Assembly: GCF_050410795.1 (NCBI RefSeq)
Contig: NZ_CP191258.1
Coordinates: forward strand, 4,898,001 to 4,962,000
Length of the DNA: 64,000 bases
DNA from: Fontivita pretiosa
Lineage (GTDB): Bacteria > Planctomycetota > Phycisphaerae > Tepidisphaerales > Tepidisphaeraceae
Direction: 5' to 3'
Within the stretch, counting starts at the first letter, position 1. Each line of letters begins with the position of its first letter. This document shows positions 1 through 8,447 of the stretch, piece after piece. Both the position numbers and the translations under genes were made by a program. The notes beneath the pieces are model-generated. The model saw only the letters and a list, made by a program, of their open reading frames with translations, made no database searches and was not told the origin of the DNA.

Positions 1-1251
1 ATGTTCAAGAAGTGGAATGCCTGGCTGATCGCCGCCACCTTCATCCTCTGCATCGTGGGCACCTACATCACCCGCAGCGGCGTGATCGACTCGGTCCACA
101 GCTTCGGCAGGTCGCTGATCGGAACCTTCTTCCTGGTTTTTCTGCTCATCGCGATCCTGTTCAGTGTCGCGATCATCGCAATCCGCAGCCGATTCCTCCG
201 CAGCGAGCATGAGCTGGAAGCGCTGATGGGCAAGGAAGGGTTTTTCCTGGCCACCAACGTGCTGCTGGTCGGCATGACCATCGTGACGCTCGTCGGCACG
301 ATGTTCCCGGTGATCAGCGAACTGCTGGCCGGGCAGAAAGTCACCGTCGGACCCAGCTTCTACAACAAAGTCGTGGCGCCGCTGGGGCTGGTGCTGGTGG
401 CGCTGATGTCCGTCGGGCCGTTGCTGGTCTACGGTCGCGATGCGGTGGCGAAGCTGGCGCGCGGCGCGATCATTCCCGCCATCATCGCGATCATCACTGT
501 CGCAGTCTTTCTGGCCATGGGATTGCGGAATATCTGGGCCTTGATCGCCGCGGGCGTAGCCTCCTGTGCCCTGGCGAGCATTCTGGTTGATCTGATTCGC
601 TCAACCGTCGCGCGCATCAGGACGCATTCGGAGAACCCCCTCGTCGCGCTGCTGAAGCTGCTGGACAACAACCACCGCCGCTACGGCGGGCAGGTGGTGC
701 ATGTCGGCGTGATCATGATCGTCGTCGGCGTCACCGCCTCCAGCCTCTTCGAGCAGAAACAGGATTTCGTCATGAAGCAGGGCGAGTCGGTTCACTTCGC
801 CGGACGACGCATCACCCTCAGCGGGCTGGAGACGATCGACGGGCCGAACTTCGTCGCGCTTCAGGCGACACTGACGGTAACGGAACCCGACGGCGCTACT
901 ACCACCGCCGCACCACAGATCCGCAAATACGAAAAGTGGGAGCAGCTCAACAGCGAGGTGTCGATCAACTCGAGCTGGCGTCAGGACCTTTACCTGACCC
1001 TGGCGGCATCGGACGGGCACGGCGGGGTGACCATCCAGGCGATTGTCAATCCGCTGGTGAGCTGGATCTGGACGGGCGGCGTGGTGCTGACGGTGGGCGG
1101 GGTAATCTGTCTGCTGCCGCGACTGCTGCCACAGCCGGCCACCGCCCCGGCGCCGGCGACCGACCCCAATACCCAGTCGCGGATCCAACAGAGTGATCGC
1201 CGTCGCTCAAGGAAGTCGGATCGCGCAGGAACCGTGCAGGCAACGGCGTGA
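1..1251 (+). CDS. ccmF: Cytochrome c maturation protein CcmF, C-terminal part (cut by window start)
   Basis: The 416 visible residues match the C-terminal part of CcmF, the membrane subunit of the haem lyase that attaches haem to apocytochrome c outside the membrane. The first residues (MFKKWNAWLI, then GTYITRSGVIDSVHSFG) are the conserved CcmF block that follows the WWD domain. The family is normally about 650 residues, so the WWD domain and first helices lie left of the window and the first ATG is internal. About eight hydrophobic segments follow. NNHRRYGGQVVHVGV near residue 222 precedes the large extracytoplasmic loop, and a last helix lies near residue 355. The genes downstream are further ccm genes on the same strand. 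Confidence 0.9.
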   Translation: MFKKWNAWLIAATFILCIVGTYITRSGVIDSVHSFGRSLIGTFFLVFLLIAILFSVAIIAIRSRFLRSEHELEALMGKEGFFLATNVLLVGMTIVTLVGTMFPVISELLAGQKVTVGPSFYNKVVAPLGLVLVALMSVGPLLVYGRDAVAKLARGAIIPAIIAIITVAVFLAMGLRNIWALIAAGVASCALASILVDLIRSTVARIRTHSENPLVALLKLLDNNHRRYGGQVVHVGVIMIVVGVTASSLFEQKQDFVMKQGESVHFAGRRITLSGLETIDGPNFVALQATLTVTEPDGATTTAAPQIRKYEKWEQLNSEVSINSSWRQDLYLTLAASDGHGGVTIQAIVNPLVSWIWTGGVVLTVGGVICLLPRLLPQPATAPAPATDPNTQSRIQQSDRRRSRKSDRAGTVQATA

Positions 1252-1277
1252 AGGAAGGACCGAACCGGAGCAATGCC

Positions 1278-2654
1278 ATGAATCGAAAGCTGAAACCGAT
1301 CGTCGTGACCGTCTGGTGCCTGGCAGCCGCGGCACTGATGAGCTGCGCGTCCGGCGCCGCCCCAGGCAAGCCGGCGGCGACGGGATCGGCACAACCGCAG
1401 ACCGGGGTCGATTCCACGTCGGTGACGCGACCGATGCTCGCGGCGGCGCAGATCGATCCGACCACCCAACCGGCCCTGCCCCCCGGGCATCCGGATGTCT
1501 CGCAAAGCGATTCGCCAATGAACCAGCCGGCCGCCTCCTCGGGTTCGCTGCCGGCGGGGCATCCCGACATCTCGCAGATGATCAAGCGCTCCACGTCCGC
1601 TGGAGGCTCGGCCGGTTCTGCGATGCCTGCCGGGAGTAATCTCCCCGCCGGCCATCCCGACATCTCCGCTTTGCAGCGACAGAGCCGATCAGCCACCACA
1701 CAGCCCACCGTCAGCCTTACCGGTGTACTGTCGGTGCGGGCGATTCAGGGAAGCGCCGGCGGGCCGGCCATCGGCGCCGATCCGCTGGTCGTCGAGTTCT
1801 ATGCTCGAGGCGAACTCATCGACAAGTATGAAGGCAAACTCGACGAAGCGGGTTGCGCCGTCGTCAACGGCATCCCCCTGAACCTCAATCCCCAGCCGGT
1901 GGTGAAGGTGACGCACGCGGGCGTGGAATACACCGCAGTGGGTGAGCCGATGCAGAGCGGTTCGCCCCGGGCCGAGATTCAGGTTCCTGTGTATGAAACA
2001 ACCGACCAGCCGCCGCAATGGACGGTGCGGATGCGGCATGTGATGGTCAGTCGCGGCGAGCGGGGGCTGGAAGTGCTGGAGATGCTGGCCATCGACAATC
2101 CGTCGGACCGCACCTGGCTGGGCACGCCGATCGGCGAGGGGCAACGCGCCACGTTCACGCTTTCGCTGCCGCCCGGCGCTCAGGACATCCAGATGCTCGG
2201 CGCCCACGGCTGCTGCGCCAAGATCGAGGGCAACCGGCTGACCAACACGATGCCCCTGTTGCCGGGTACCTCGCAGCATCAGATCGCCTATGTTCTGCCT
2301 GCCGAGAATGGCACGGCCGAAATCACCGTCGATTCGCCCGTGCCGCTCAAACATTTGATGGTCTTCATTCCCGATGACGGCACGACGGTCACGCCTGTCG
2401 GGATCGAGTTCACTGGCTCGGCGGACATGGGCCGGGGCGGAAAGACGCGGTTTTACAAGGCGGCCAATCTTCAGCCGCAGCAACAGGTGAAGCTGACGAT
2501 CAGCGGGATTTCCATCGCTCGTGCCGCGGGCGGTGCGACGGCGGCGTCCAATGCCAGCCGTGCCGCCAAGATCGTCGCCGGCGCCGGCGCGGCCGTGATC
2601 ATCCTGTTCGGCGTGGCTCTGCTGTTCATCAGGACCGCGCCAAGAAAAGCGTGA
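1278..2654 (+). CDS. Putative lipoprotein with LPxGHPDIS repeats, in the ccm operon
   Basis: Unrecognised 458-residue exported protein between ccmF and ccmA. The ATG at 1278 follows a GGAG and starts a signal peptide ending in a lipobox-like LMSC. Residues of about 65-135 carry three copies of a short motif, LPPGHPDVSQ, LPAGHPDISQ and LPAGHPDISA, in a low-complexity linker. A beta-rich region follows, and a hydrophobic helix near the C-terminus is capped by RTAPRKA, so the protein is probably tethered at both ends. Its place in the operon suggests a role in cytochrome c assembly outside the membrane, but no catalytic motif such as CxxC or CxxCH is visible. The function is therefore inferred from position only. 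Confidence 0.75.
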   Translation: MNRKLKPIVVTVWCLAAAALMSCASGAAPGKPAATGSAQPQTGVDSTSVTRPMLAAAQIDPTTQPALPPGHPDVSQSDSPMNQPAASSGSLPAGHPDISQMIKRSTSAGGSAGSAMPAGSNLPAGHPDISALQRQSRSATTQPTVSLTGVLSVRAIQGSAGGPAIGADPLVVEFYARGELIDKYEGKLDEAGCAVVNGIPLNLNPQPVVKVTHAGVEYTAVGEPMQSGSPRAEIQVPVYETTDQPPQWTVRMRHVMVSRGERGLEVLEMLAIDNPSDRTWLGTPIGEGQRATFTLSLPPGAQDIQMLGAHGCCAKIEGNRLTNTMPLLPGTSQHQIAYVLPAENGTAEITVDSPVPLKHLMVFIPDDGTTVTPVGIEFTGSADMGRGGKTRFYKAANLQPQQQVKLTISGISIARAAGGATAASNASRAAKIVAGAGAAVIILFGVALLFIRTAPRKA

Positions 2655-2718
2655 GTGCAGGTATGTCGAGACGCGGGCATGGGTGATGCGACCTGTGCCG
2701 CGAGCTGTGGAATAAGCC

Positions 2719-3465
2719 GTGACCCGGATGGCCTTACAACCTCGCACCGCAACCGTGGAGCAGCCTGCCGACGCGCCGCCGGCCATCGCCGCCTGTGGCC
2801 TGGGCAAGGTGCTCGACGAACGTCAGATTCTCCGCGACATCAACCTGCGCGTCGCCGCGGGCGAATACATCGGCCTGCTGGGCGCCAACGGCGCTGGCAA
2901 GACCACGCTGCTGAAGATCCTGGCCACGCTCATGCCCCCCAGCCAGGGCGAGGTACACCTGTTCGGGCAGAAGCTCTCCCCAGGGAACGTGGCGGTCCGC
3001 GCCCGCATCGGGCTGATCGGACATCAGCCGATGCTCTACCGCGACCTGTCGGCCAGGGAAAACCTGACGTTCTTTGCCCGGCTGTATGCCGTGAACGATG
3101 CGCCGGCACGGGTAGATCGAATGCTGCGGATGGTGGGCCTGGCCGATCGCGCCGACGACCCGGTCAAGAACTTCAGTCGCGGGATGGTCCAGCGGCTGAG
3201 CATCGCGCGAGCGCTGCTGCATGAGCCGTCACTGATCCTGGCCGACGAGCCGTTCGCCGGACTCGACGCGCCCTCGATCCAGTCGCTGGAGCAGCTCTTG
3301 CAGCGACTCAATGCCGCCGGCAGGACCATCGTGATGGTCAACCACGACATCGAGCAGACGCTGCGCCTGGCCGATCGCGCCATCGTGCTGCGACAGGGAC
3401 GGATCGCGCTGGACCAGCAGACCCACCGGCTGTATGCCCGGGAAGTTCTCTCGGAGGTGAGCTGA
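2719..3465 (+). CDS. ccmA: Haem exporter ATP-binding protein CcmA
   Basis: An ABC ATPase of 248 residues. It has a Walker A (GANGAGKTT), an ABC signature (FSRGMVQRLS), a Walker B (LILADEPF) and a switch histidine (VNHD). It would pair with CcmB just downstream and power release of haem-loaded CcmE from the CcmABCD complex. The order ccmA-ccmB-ccmC-ccmD and the ABC type make CcmA the best name. A GTG start at 2719 is used; an in-frame ATG at 2728 is an alternative. The gene ends 3 bases before ccmB, so translation of the pair is probably coupled. Confidence 0.92.
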   Translation: MTRMALQPRTATVEQPADAPPAIAACGLGKVLDERQILRDINLRVAAGEYIGLLGANGAGKTTLLKILATLMPPSQGEVHLFGQKLSPGNVAVRARIGLIGHQPMLYRDLSARENLTFFARLYAVNDAPARVDRMLRMVGLADRADDPVKNFSRGMVQRLSIARALLHEPSLILADEPFAGLDAPSIQSLEQLLQRLNAAGRTIVMVNHDIEQTLRLADRAIVLRQGRIALDQQTHRLYAREVLSEVS

Positions 3466-3468
3466 GCC

Positions 3469-4146
3469 ATGATCGCCAGCCTGCGACAGATCGCGCTGCT
3501 GACCGGCAAGGACCTGCGAATCGAGTCGCGCAGCCGCCAGACTCTGGGCCTGGTCAGCGTCCTGGGCATTCTCATCGTCGCGGTGCTGGGACTGGGGCTC
3601 GGGGCGCAGAACCAGGTCGCGGCGTTTGGCGCCACGGCGGTGTTGTGGGTGGCGTACCTGTTCAGTGGCGTGCTGTGTTTCGAGAAGACCATGGCCGTGG
3701 AACGCAACGACGGCGTGCTGGCGGCGCTGCTGATGGCACCGCTGGACCGCGGGGTCATCTACCTGGCCAAGCTGCTGAGCAACCTGGTGCTGATGCTGGC
3801 GGTGGCGGCGATCGTCACGCCGGTCGGCATCCTGTTTTTCGGATTCGACCTCACCACCGCGCCACTGACCTTCGCGGCAGTCATGAGCCTGAGCATGCTC
3901 GGCTTCGCCGCCGTTGGAACCCTCTTTGCCGCCGTCATCAGCTCAACCCGGCTCCAGGGCGGATTGCTGGCGATGATGGTCTTCCCGATCTCCCTGCCGC
4001 TGGTGATCGCCTCGACCCAGATGATGCTTCGCACGTTCCGCGACGGCGCCGGGCCGGGAATGACAGGCATGGGGATCCTGCTGGCATTCGATGTGATCTT
4101 TCTGACGGTGAGCTGGCTGGTGTTCGAGTGGGTGCTGGAGCCATGA
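3469..4146 (+). CDS. ccmB: Haem exporter membrane subunit CcmB
   Basis: A 225-residue integral membrane protein with about six helices. The N-terminus (LLTGKDLRIESRSRQTLG) and the segment CFEKTMAVERNDGVLAALLM match the CcmB family. It is the permease partner of CcmA. The ATG follows a GAGGTGA within the end of ccmA. The length is normal for the family, with no sign of truncation. Confidence 0.9.
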   Translation: MIASLRQIALLTGKDLRIESRSRQTLGLVSVLGILIVAVLGLGLGAQNQVAAFGATAVLWVAYLFSGVLCFEKTMAVERNDGVLAALLMAPLDRGVIYLAKLLSNLVLMLAVAAIVTPVGILFFGFDLTTAPLTFAAVMSLSMLGFAAVGTLFAAVISSTRLQGGLLAMMVFPISLPLVIASTQMMLRTFRDGAGPGMTGMGILLAFDVIFLTVSWLVFEWVLEP

Positions 4147-4205
4147 AGGCCGGCACCACGGTCCACTTGCCTCCTGCCGCGCATGGGCAGAGGCAGAAGG
4201 AAGCG

Positions 4206-4913
4206 ATGATGTCCAGGAGATGGCAGATGATCAATGCAGGTTACTGGATCCTCACGCTGCTGCTTACCGCCGCCGCGGTCGCCATGCTGGCGTTTTACAC
4301 TCCCGACGAAGCGACCATGGGGTCGATCCAGAAGATCTTCTACTTGCACCTTCCGGCGGCGATCTGCACGTTCCTGGCGTGCCTGGTCTGTTTCGTGGCC
4401 AGCATCGGATATCTGACACAGCGTCGCAACTGGTGGGACGACCTTGCGGCGGCGTCGGGGCGCGTGGCGGTTCAGCTCTGCTCGATCGTGCTGATCACCG
4501 GCATGATCTGGGGTCGCAGCGCCTGGGGACAGTGGTGGACCTGGAGCCCGCGGCTGACCTTCAGCCTGATCCTGTGGCTGCTGTACGTGGTCTATCTGAT
4601 GATCCGCACGTCGATCGAATCGCCGCAGCGGCGCGCGGTCATCAGTGCTGTCTACGCCATCATCGCGTTTCTGGACGTGCCGCTGGTCTATCTGTCCACG
4701 CGGCTGATGGTGGACATCCATCCCACGTCGATCACGCTGGCCACGCCGATGAAGCTGACGCTGGCGGTGTGGTTCGTGCCGATCGTGCTGCTGTCGGCGG
4801 GGCTGATCATGGCGCGGTTCCGGCTGAATCAGTATCAGCGGACGCTGGCCCCGCCGGCGCGGATCGAGCCGGGCCACAGCGGCTTCCAGTGGGCCGCCGG
4901 GGAGGTCGCATGA
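4206..4913 (+). CDS. ccmC: Haem exporter CcmC (WWD-domain protein)
   Basis: A six-helix membrane protein of about 235 residues that delivers haem to CcmE. It has the conserved early block QKIFYLHLPAAICTF and the tryptophan-rich WWD loop, here WGQWWTWSPRLTFSLILW. The family usually reads WxWD at this point, so the aspartate is replaced by serine. The histidines flanking the loop are present (YLHLPAA and VDIHPTS). Two starts are plausible: 4206, after AAGGAAG, and 4227, after an ideally spaced AGGAGA. The stop overlaps the ATG of ccmD (ATGA). Confidence 0.88.
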   Translation: MMSRRWQMINAGYWILTLLLTAAAVAMLAFYTPDEATMGSIQKIFYLHLPAAICTFLACLVCFVASIGYLTQRRNWWDDLAAASGRVAVQLCSIVLITGMIWGRSAWGQWWTWSPRLTFSLILWLLYVVYLMIRTSIESPQRRAVISAVYAIIAFLDVPLVYLSTRLMVDIHPTSITLATPMKLTLAVWFVPIVLLSAGLIMARFRLNQYQRTLAPPARIEPGHSGFQWAAGEVA

Positions 4914-5047
4914 GCGGACAGAACTACGTCATCCTCGCGTACGCGATAGGGTTGGGGCTGCTGTGGGGATATGCCGCCAAGCTGTGGTGGGAGACGCGCA
5001 GCCTCGCCCGCCGCCAACGCACCGAAAACCAGGGAGGCCAATTATGA
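4910..5047 (+). CDS. ccmD: CcmD-like small membrane protein
   Basis: A 45-residue protein with one helix (YVILAYAIGLGLLWGYAAKLWW) followed by a basic tail (RSLARRQR), the layout of CcmD. CcmD stabilises the CcmABC-CcmE complex. Its ATG overlaps the ccmC stop (ATGA), and its own stop overlaps the hemA ATG in the same way, which implies tight translational coupling. The sequence is too short for a firm homology call, but size, topology and position agree. Confidence 0.75.
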   Translation: MSGQNYVILAYAIGLGLLWGYAAKLWWETRSLARRQRTENQGGQL

Positions 5048-6300
5048 GCATCCTGCTGGTTGGTCTGAATCATCGCACGGCGCCGGTGCAGATCCGCGAA
5101 CAGCTCGCGTTCAGTCGCGACGGCATCGCCACGGCGCTGATCCTGTTCCGCAATCAGTTCCCACGGGCCGAAGCGGCGATCATCAGCACCTGCAACCGCG
5201 TGGAGGTGCTGGTCGCCAGCGACGGCGACTCGCCCACGCCCCAGGATGTGGTCACCTTCATCGCCCAGGCAAGAGACCTGCCCGTTAACCTCTTCCGACA
5301 ATACCTGTATCAACTCAGCGGAGAGCAGGCCTGCCGGCACTTCTTCCGTGTCGCCAGCGGTCTGGACTCGATGGTTCTGGGAGAAAACCAGATCGTCAAT
5401 CAGATCAAGGCCGCCTACGCGCAGGCCAGCGAGCAGGGCACGACCGGGCGGACGCTGAATCGGCTGTTCCATCACGCCTTCGAGGTGTCCAAGCGGGTTC
5501 GCACCGAGACGCAGATCGGCGCCGGAAAGCTGTCGGTGCCGTCGGTGGCGGTGGATGTGGCGCGGCGGATCTTCGATGACTTTTCGACCAAGCAGACCCT
5601 GGTCGTCGGCGCCGGCGAAATGGCACAGCTCGTCTGCCAGTATCTGCGCGAGGCCGACGCCAAACGATTCGTCGTCACCACCCGATCGCACATCAACGCC
5701 AAGGCGCTGGCCGAGGCATGCCAGGGCCAGGCCGTGCCCTGGGATCAGCTCGATGCGCAGCTCATCCAGGCGGATATTGTGATCACCGCCACCGCCTGTC
5801 CCATGCCGATCATCACGCCCGAGCGGATCCGCGAGGCTCAGAAGCATCGTCGCGGACGACTGCTGTTCCTGATCGACCTGGCCGTGCCACGAAATGTCGA
5901 TCCGGAGGTCGGAAAGCTCGAGCAGGTCTACCTGATCGACATCGACGAGCTGGGGCGCATGGTGGCCGAGAACCAGAAGCTGCGCAACGGCCAGCTCGAG
6001 GCGTGCGAGCGGATTCTGGATGAGGAGGTGGCGGCGTTTGAGCAATGGCTGGATTCGACGCGGCTGAATCCGCTCATCGAGCAGATGTTCAAGGACGCCC
6101 GGCAGTTGCGCGACGCCGAGCTTGAGCGGCTCTACCGCCGCTGCCCGGACCTGGACCCGCAGCAGCGCCGCGCCATCGAGCAGTTGGTGGATCGACTGGT
6201 GGGCAAGTTCATGCATCCGTGCGTCAGCGCGCTGCGGCGGCACAGCGCCGGAGCCAGCACGCTGGCCGGCGCGCTGCGCGAGGCGGCGCGCAGGCAGTGA
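5044..6300 (+). CDS. hemA: Glutamyl-tRNA reductase
   Basis: A 418-residue protein catalysing NADPH-dependent reduction of glutamyl-tRNA to glutamate-1-semialdehyde, the first step of tetrapyrrole synthesis by the C5 route. Diagnostic motifs are GLNHRTAPVQIRE, the catalytic cysteine in ISTCNRVEVL, GLDSMVLGENQIVNQIK, and the NADP domain (LVVGAGEMAQL). A C-terminal helical dimerisation domain ends the protein. The ATG at 5044 overlaps the ccmD stop. Placing hemA at the end of a ccm operon ties haem synthesis to cytochrome c assembly. Confidence 0.95.
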   Translation: MSILLVGLNHRTAPVQIREQLAFSRDGIATALILFRNQFPRAEAAIISTCNRVEVLVASDGDSPTPQDVVTFIAQARDLPVNLFRQYLYQLSGEQACRHFFRVASGLDSMVLGENQIVNQIKAAYAQASEQGTTGRTLNRLFHHAFEVSKRVRTETQIGAGKLSVPSVAVDVARRIFDDFSTKQTLVVGAGEMAQLVCQYLREADAKRFVVTTRSHINAKALAEACQGQAVPWDQLDAQLIQADIVITATACPMPIITPERIREAQKHRRGRLLFLIDLAVPRNVDPEVGKLEQVYLIDIDELGRMVAENQKLRNGQLEACERILDEEVAAFEQWLDSTRLNPLIEQMFKDARQLRDAELERLYRRCPDLDPQQRRAIEQLVDRLVGKFMHPCVSALRRHSAGASTLAGALREAARRQ

Positions 6301-6324
6301 GCCACCGGCACAACCCATCGCGCA

Positions 6325-6365
6325 TAAAAACGCGAACGGGCGCCTCTCGCCAAGCGCCCGCTCGC
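6325..6365 (-). terminator. Rho-independent terminator of the first PEP-CTERM gene
   Basis: An inverted repeat with arms 6332-6343 and 6354-6365 gives a 12-bp stem with one mismatch and a 10-base loop. Read on the minus strand the stem is followed by TTTTT (complement of 6326-6330), 37-70 bases past the stop of the PEP-CTERM gene at 6402. On the plus strand it lies just after hemA but has no T-tract there, so it serves mainly the minus strand. Confidence 0.75.
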
Positions 6366-6401
6366 AAACTCAACCGGTTGAACGACTGTGTGAGACGACT
6401 G

Positions 6402-7343
6402 TCACTGCACGCCGCGGCGGCGCACGGCCAGGCCCATCACGGCCAGGCCCGCTGCGGCAAGGGTTGTTGGCTCGGGAATTGGAATTGCGATTGCGCGCAC
6501 GTTCAATCCGCCGCCAACGACGCCCTCCGCCACAGTGAGTCCCGTGGCTAGGTTCACGGTGAAAAGCCAAGATCGTCCGCCTCCCCCCCCAGCGGCGACG
6601 AGATAGGCAACTCCAGTACTGCTTTCAATGTCGAATCCGGCCAAGTAGTTGATAACATCGTGCCCGAGCGTACCCACGACTGTTAGAGCACCATCGTTCG
6701 GTGGATTCTGAATTGCAAGAACGTCGAGGACGCAGTCGACCACAAAGAGTGTCGTCGCGTTAGCACCAGGGACGTTGTTAGTATACGCGGCCCCAACGAT
6801 ACTCGGATTCACACCTGCGTAAGGACCCGGGCCATACGCGAGGTTAGTGTCGACAGATGCGACAGCACCGGTTGTCGGATCAATCCGGAGGTTCTGATCT
6901 GTGTCACTTACCACGCGGATACGATCAGCGACGGGATCGAAATCCATGCCGAACGCCGTGCCGCTCAATGCGGGAGAAAACGGCGCCCCGACCGCCGTCG
7001 CCGCACCGGTTGTGAGGTTCAAGGTATAAATCCGGTTCGTGCTGCCCAGAGCGTACAGCACGTTCGTTGACGGGCGGAAATCGATCGCCTGGATGAACTC
7101 GTTGGGTTGAAGCCCCGAGACATACACGCCCGAGAGGATGTTTGTCGGAGCCGATGAATCAAACGAGAATAGGTTGTTGTCAAAGGTGATTCCGTAGATC
7201 AGCGCCGCGGTTGCTCGCGGCGGCATGGCGGCCAGCGCCCCAATCGCCAGGACGAAGGCGACGAGGGTTCGCACAGACCGGAACAACCCGTTGGACGATT
7301 GCCCGCATGCAGCGCACGGGCGGGAAGCGAAGGCGCAATCCAT
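6402..7343 (-). CDS. Exported PEP-CTERM protein with DUF4394-like domain
   Basis: A 313-residue secreted protein. It has a long signal peptide (hydrophobic core TLVAFVLAIGALAAM, likely cleaved after RATA). The body has repeated blocks of the kind seen in DUF4394 (YGITFDNNLFSFD, IDFRPSTNVLYALG, AFGMDFDPVADRIRVVS, NLRIDPTTGAV). The C-terminal sorting signal is PEPTTLAAAGLAVMGLAVRRR: PEP motif, helix, basic tail, as recognised by exosortase. The ATG at 7343 follows GGAG and shares the pattern GGAGnGnGGAAGATG with the neighbouring PEP-CTERM gene. The biochemical role of DUF4394 proteins is unknown. Confidence 0.85.
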   Translation of the reverse strand: MDCAFASRPCAACGQSSNGLFRSVRTLVAFVLAIGALAAMPPRATAALIYGITFDNNLFSFDSSAPTNILSGVYVSGLQPNEFIQAIDFRPSTNVLYALGSTNRIYTLNLTTGAATAVGAPFSPALSGTAFGMDFDPVADRIRVVSDTDQNLRIDPTTGAVASVDTNLAYGPGPYAGVNPSIVGAAYTNNVPGANATTLFVVDCVLDVLAIQNPPNDGALTVVGTLGHDVINYLAGFDIESSTGVAYLVAAGGGGGRSWLFTVNLATGLTVAEGVVGGGLNVRAIAIPIPEPTTLAAAGLAVMGLAVRRRGVQ

Positions 7344-7374
7344 CTTCCGCACTCCTTTTAAGCTGTTCGCAATG

Positions 7375-7474
7375 TCAGCTCGTCACGCATACGGAGGTGA
7401 CGTCCACCGCCGGGGATGCCAAGCCCCGGACGGGCATTGCTCCTGCTCCTGGCTGCATTTTCTCTCCACCCTTT
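7375..7474 (-). promoter_or_regulatory. Shared leader element upstream of PEP-CTERM gene 1
   Basis: Positions 7453-7474 are identical over 22 bases to 8209-8230, which lies at a similar place before the next PEP-CTERM gene. On the minus strand it includes GGTGGAGAGAAAATGCAG, which looks like a ribosome binding site and ATG for a 27-codon open frame ending at 7375. A GC stem (7410-7415 with 7424-7429) lies inside it. The main start codon is about 30 bases further on. The function, perhaps a leader peptide or RNA element, is inferred. Confidence 0.5.
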
Positions 7475-7499
7475 TAGATCGGCCGACGGCTGACTCCGA

Positions 7500-8120
7500 T
7501 CAGCGTCGGCGTCGCGAGATTCCCAGTCCCATCGCACCCACGCCCAGCAGAACCAGCCCGCTGGTCGGCTCGGGAACCGGCACGATCGTCGAGCCGATGG
7601 CACCGATGGGCGTGCCCAGTGGCCCGCCGGAGTTTCGTGTGGTCTCCGACGTGAACAGCCCGTTGCCCTGGGCGCCAAGCGACGACACGATACTGAATGG
7701 GGAGAACGTCGCGTCGACGTTGACCGCCGGGCCGGTGTAAGTGAACGTCACGTTGGGCAGGGCCGGGTTGTCTGTCGGGGCGGTGCCAAAGGCGTTGACC
7801 CCACTGTTCTGAATCGAGACCGTGAAATTGGCGGCGCCGGCGCTGGCGCTGACGAAGCCGGCGATGTCGTAAATGGTGACGAAGTCGCCGGACTCGATGC
7901 GTTCGGTGCCGGCCGAATCAGTGGCAAACGACAGGTTGTAATTGAACTGGGTATTCGCCCCGACCGGCGCGGTGGAGGCAAAGTTGGGGATCAGCGCGGC
8001 GTTGGCCGTCCCCACGGCGCAGACCGCCACCACCGATGCAATCAGTGACCGCATTGATGATCGGATAGCTCCCGCACGCGCAATCCGCGCGGGCCCGCCC
8101 GAGGCACTGCCACAACTCAT
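7500..8120 (-). CDS. Exported PEP-CTERM protein
   Basis: A 206-residue secreted protein. The signal peptide (MRSLIASVVAVCAVGTANA, probable cleavage before ALIPNF) begins 22 residues after the chosen ATG. The C-terminus VPEPTSGLVLLGVGAMGLGI plus SRRRR is a classic PEP-CTERM sorting signal. The middle is beta-rich and resembles no domain I can name. The ATG at 8120 follows GGAGCGTGGAAG, the same spacing as in the next gene. The frame is open to a GTG at 8225, but that would place the shared leader element inside the protein. Confidence 0.8.
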   Translation of the reverse strand: MSCGSASGGPARIARAGAIRSSMRSLIASVVAVCAVGTANAALIPNFASTAPVGANTQFNYNLSFATDSAGTERIESGDFVTIYDIAGFVSASAGAANFTVSIQNSGVNAFGTAPTDNPALPNVTFTYTGPAVNVDATFSPFSIVSSLGAQGNGLFTSETTRNSGGPLGTPIGAIGSTIVPVPEPTSGLVLLGVGAMGLGISRRRR

Positions 8121-8145
8121 CTTCCACGCTCCTATGCAGTGTTCT

Positions 8146-8230
8146 TCACGAACCAAGATTCTTACACCCGGCGCCTTCAAGCGCCAAGCGTGCATCTCTC
8201 CACCCACACTGCATTTTCTCTCCACCCTTT
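8146..8230 (-). promoter_or_regulatory. Shared leader element upstream of PEP-CTERM gene 2
   Basis: Second copy of the 22-base element (8209-8230), again giving GGTGGAGAGAAAATG on the minus strand and opening a 22-codon frame that ends at 8146, about 25 bases before the main start. A GC stem (8170-8174 with 8181-8185) lies within it. The short peptides of the two copies are hardly alike, so the nucleotide element may matter more than the peptide. Confidence 0.5.
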
Positions 8231-8447
8231 GCTGACAGGGAGTGGAACAATTCCCTACGGCGATTCTGTGTTCATTAAAACACAGGCGCGGCGGACGGTA
8301 AAGGGAAATCCGCGTCGAATTCCATTCTTTCGAACGCGACGAGGTCGTGACTGTGTGAAAATGGGAAGATTTGTCTGATCGGGCAAGACAGAGAAACCAA
8401 GGTGCATCGCTTCTCAGAACGCGGCGAAGCGACCTGACCTGGCTTGG
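8231..8447 (-). promoter_or_regulatory. Intergenic region with a candidate promoter for the PEP-CTERM genes
   Basis: Gap between the epimerase gene and the PEP-CTERM leader. On the minus strand TTTACC (8302-8297), a 17-base spacer and TTTAAT (8279-8274) form a sigma-70-like promoter that would place the shared leader element in the 5' untranslated region. A 7-bp inverted repeat (8407-8413 with 8426-8432) could end epimerase transcription but has no T-tract. I see no gene here. Confidence 0.35.
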
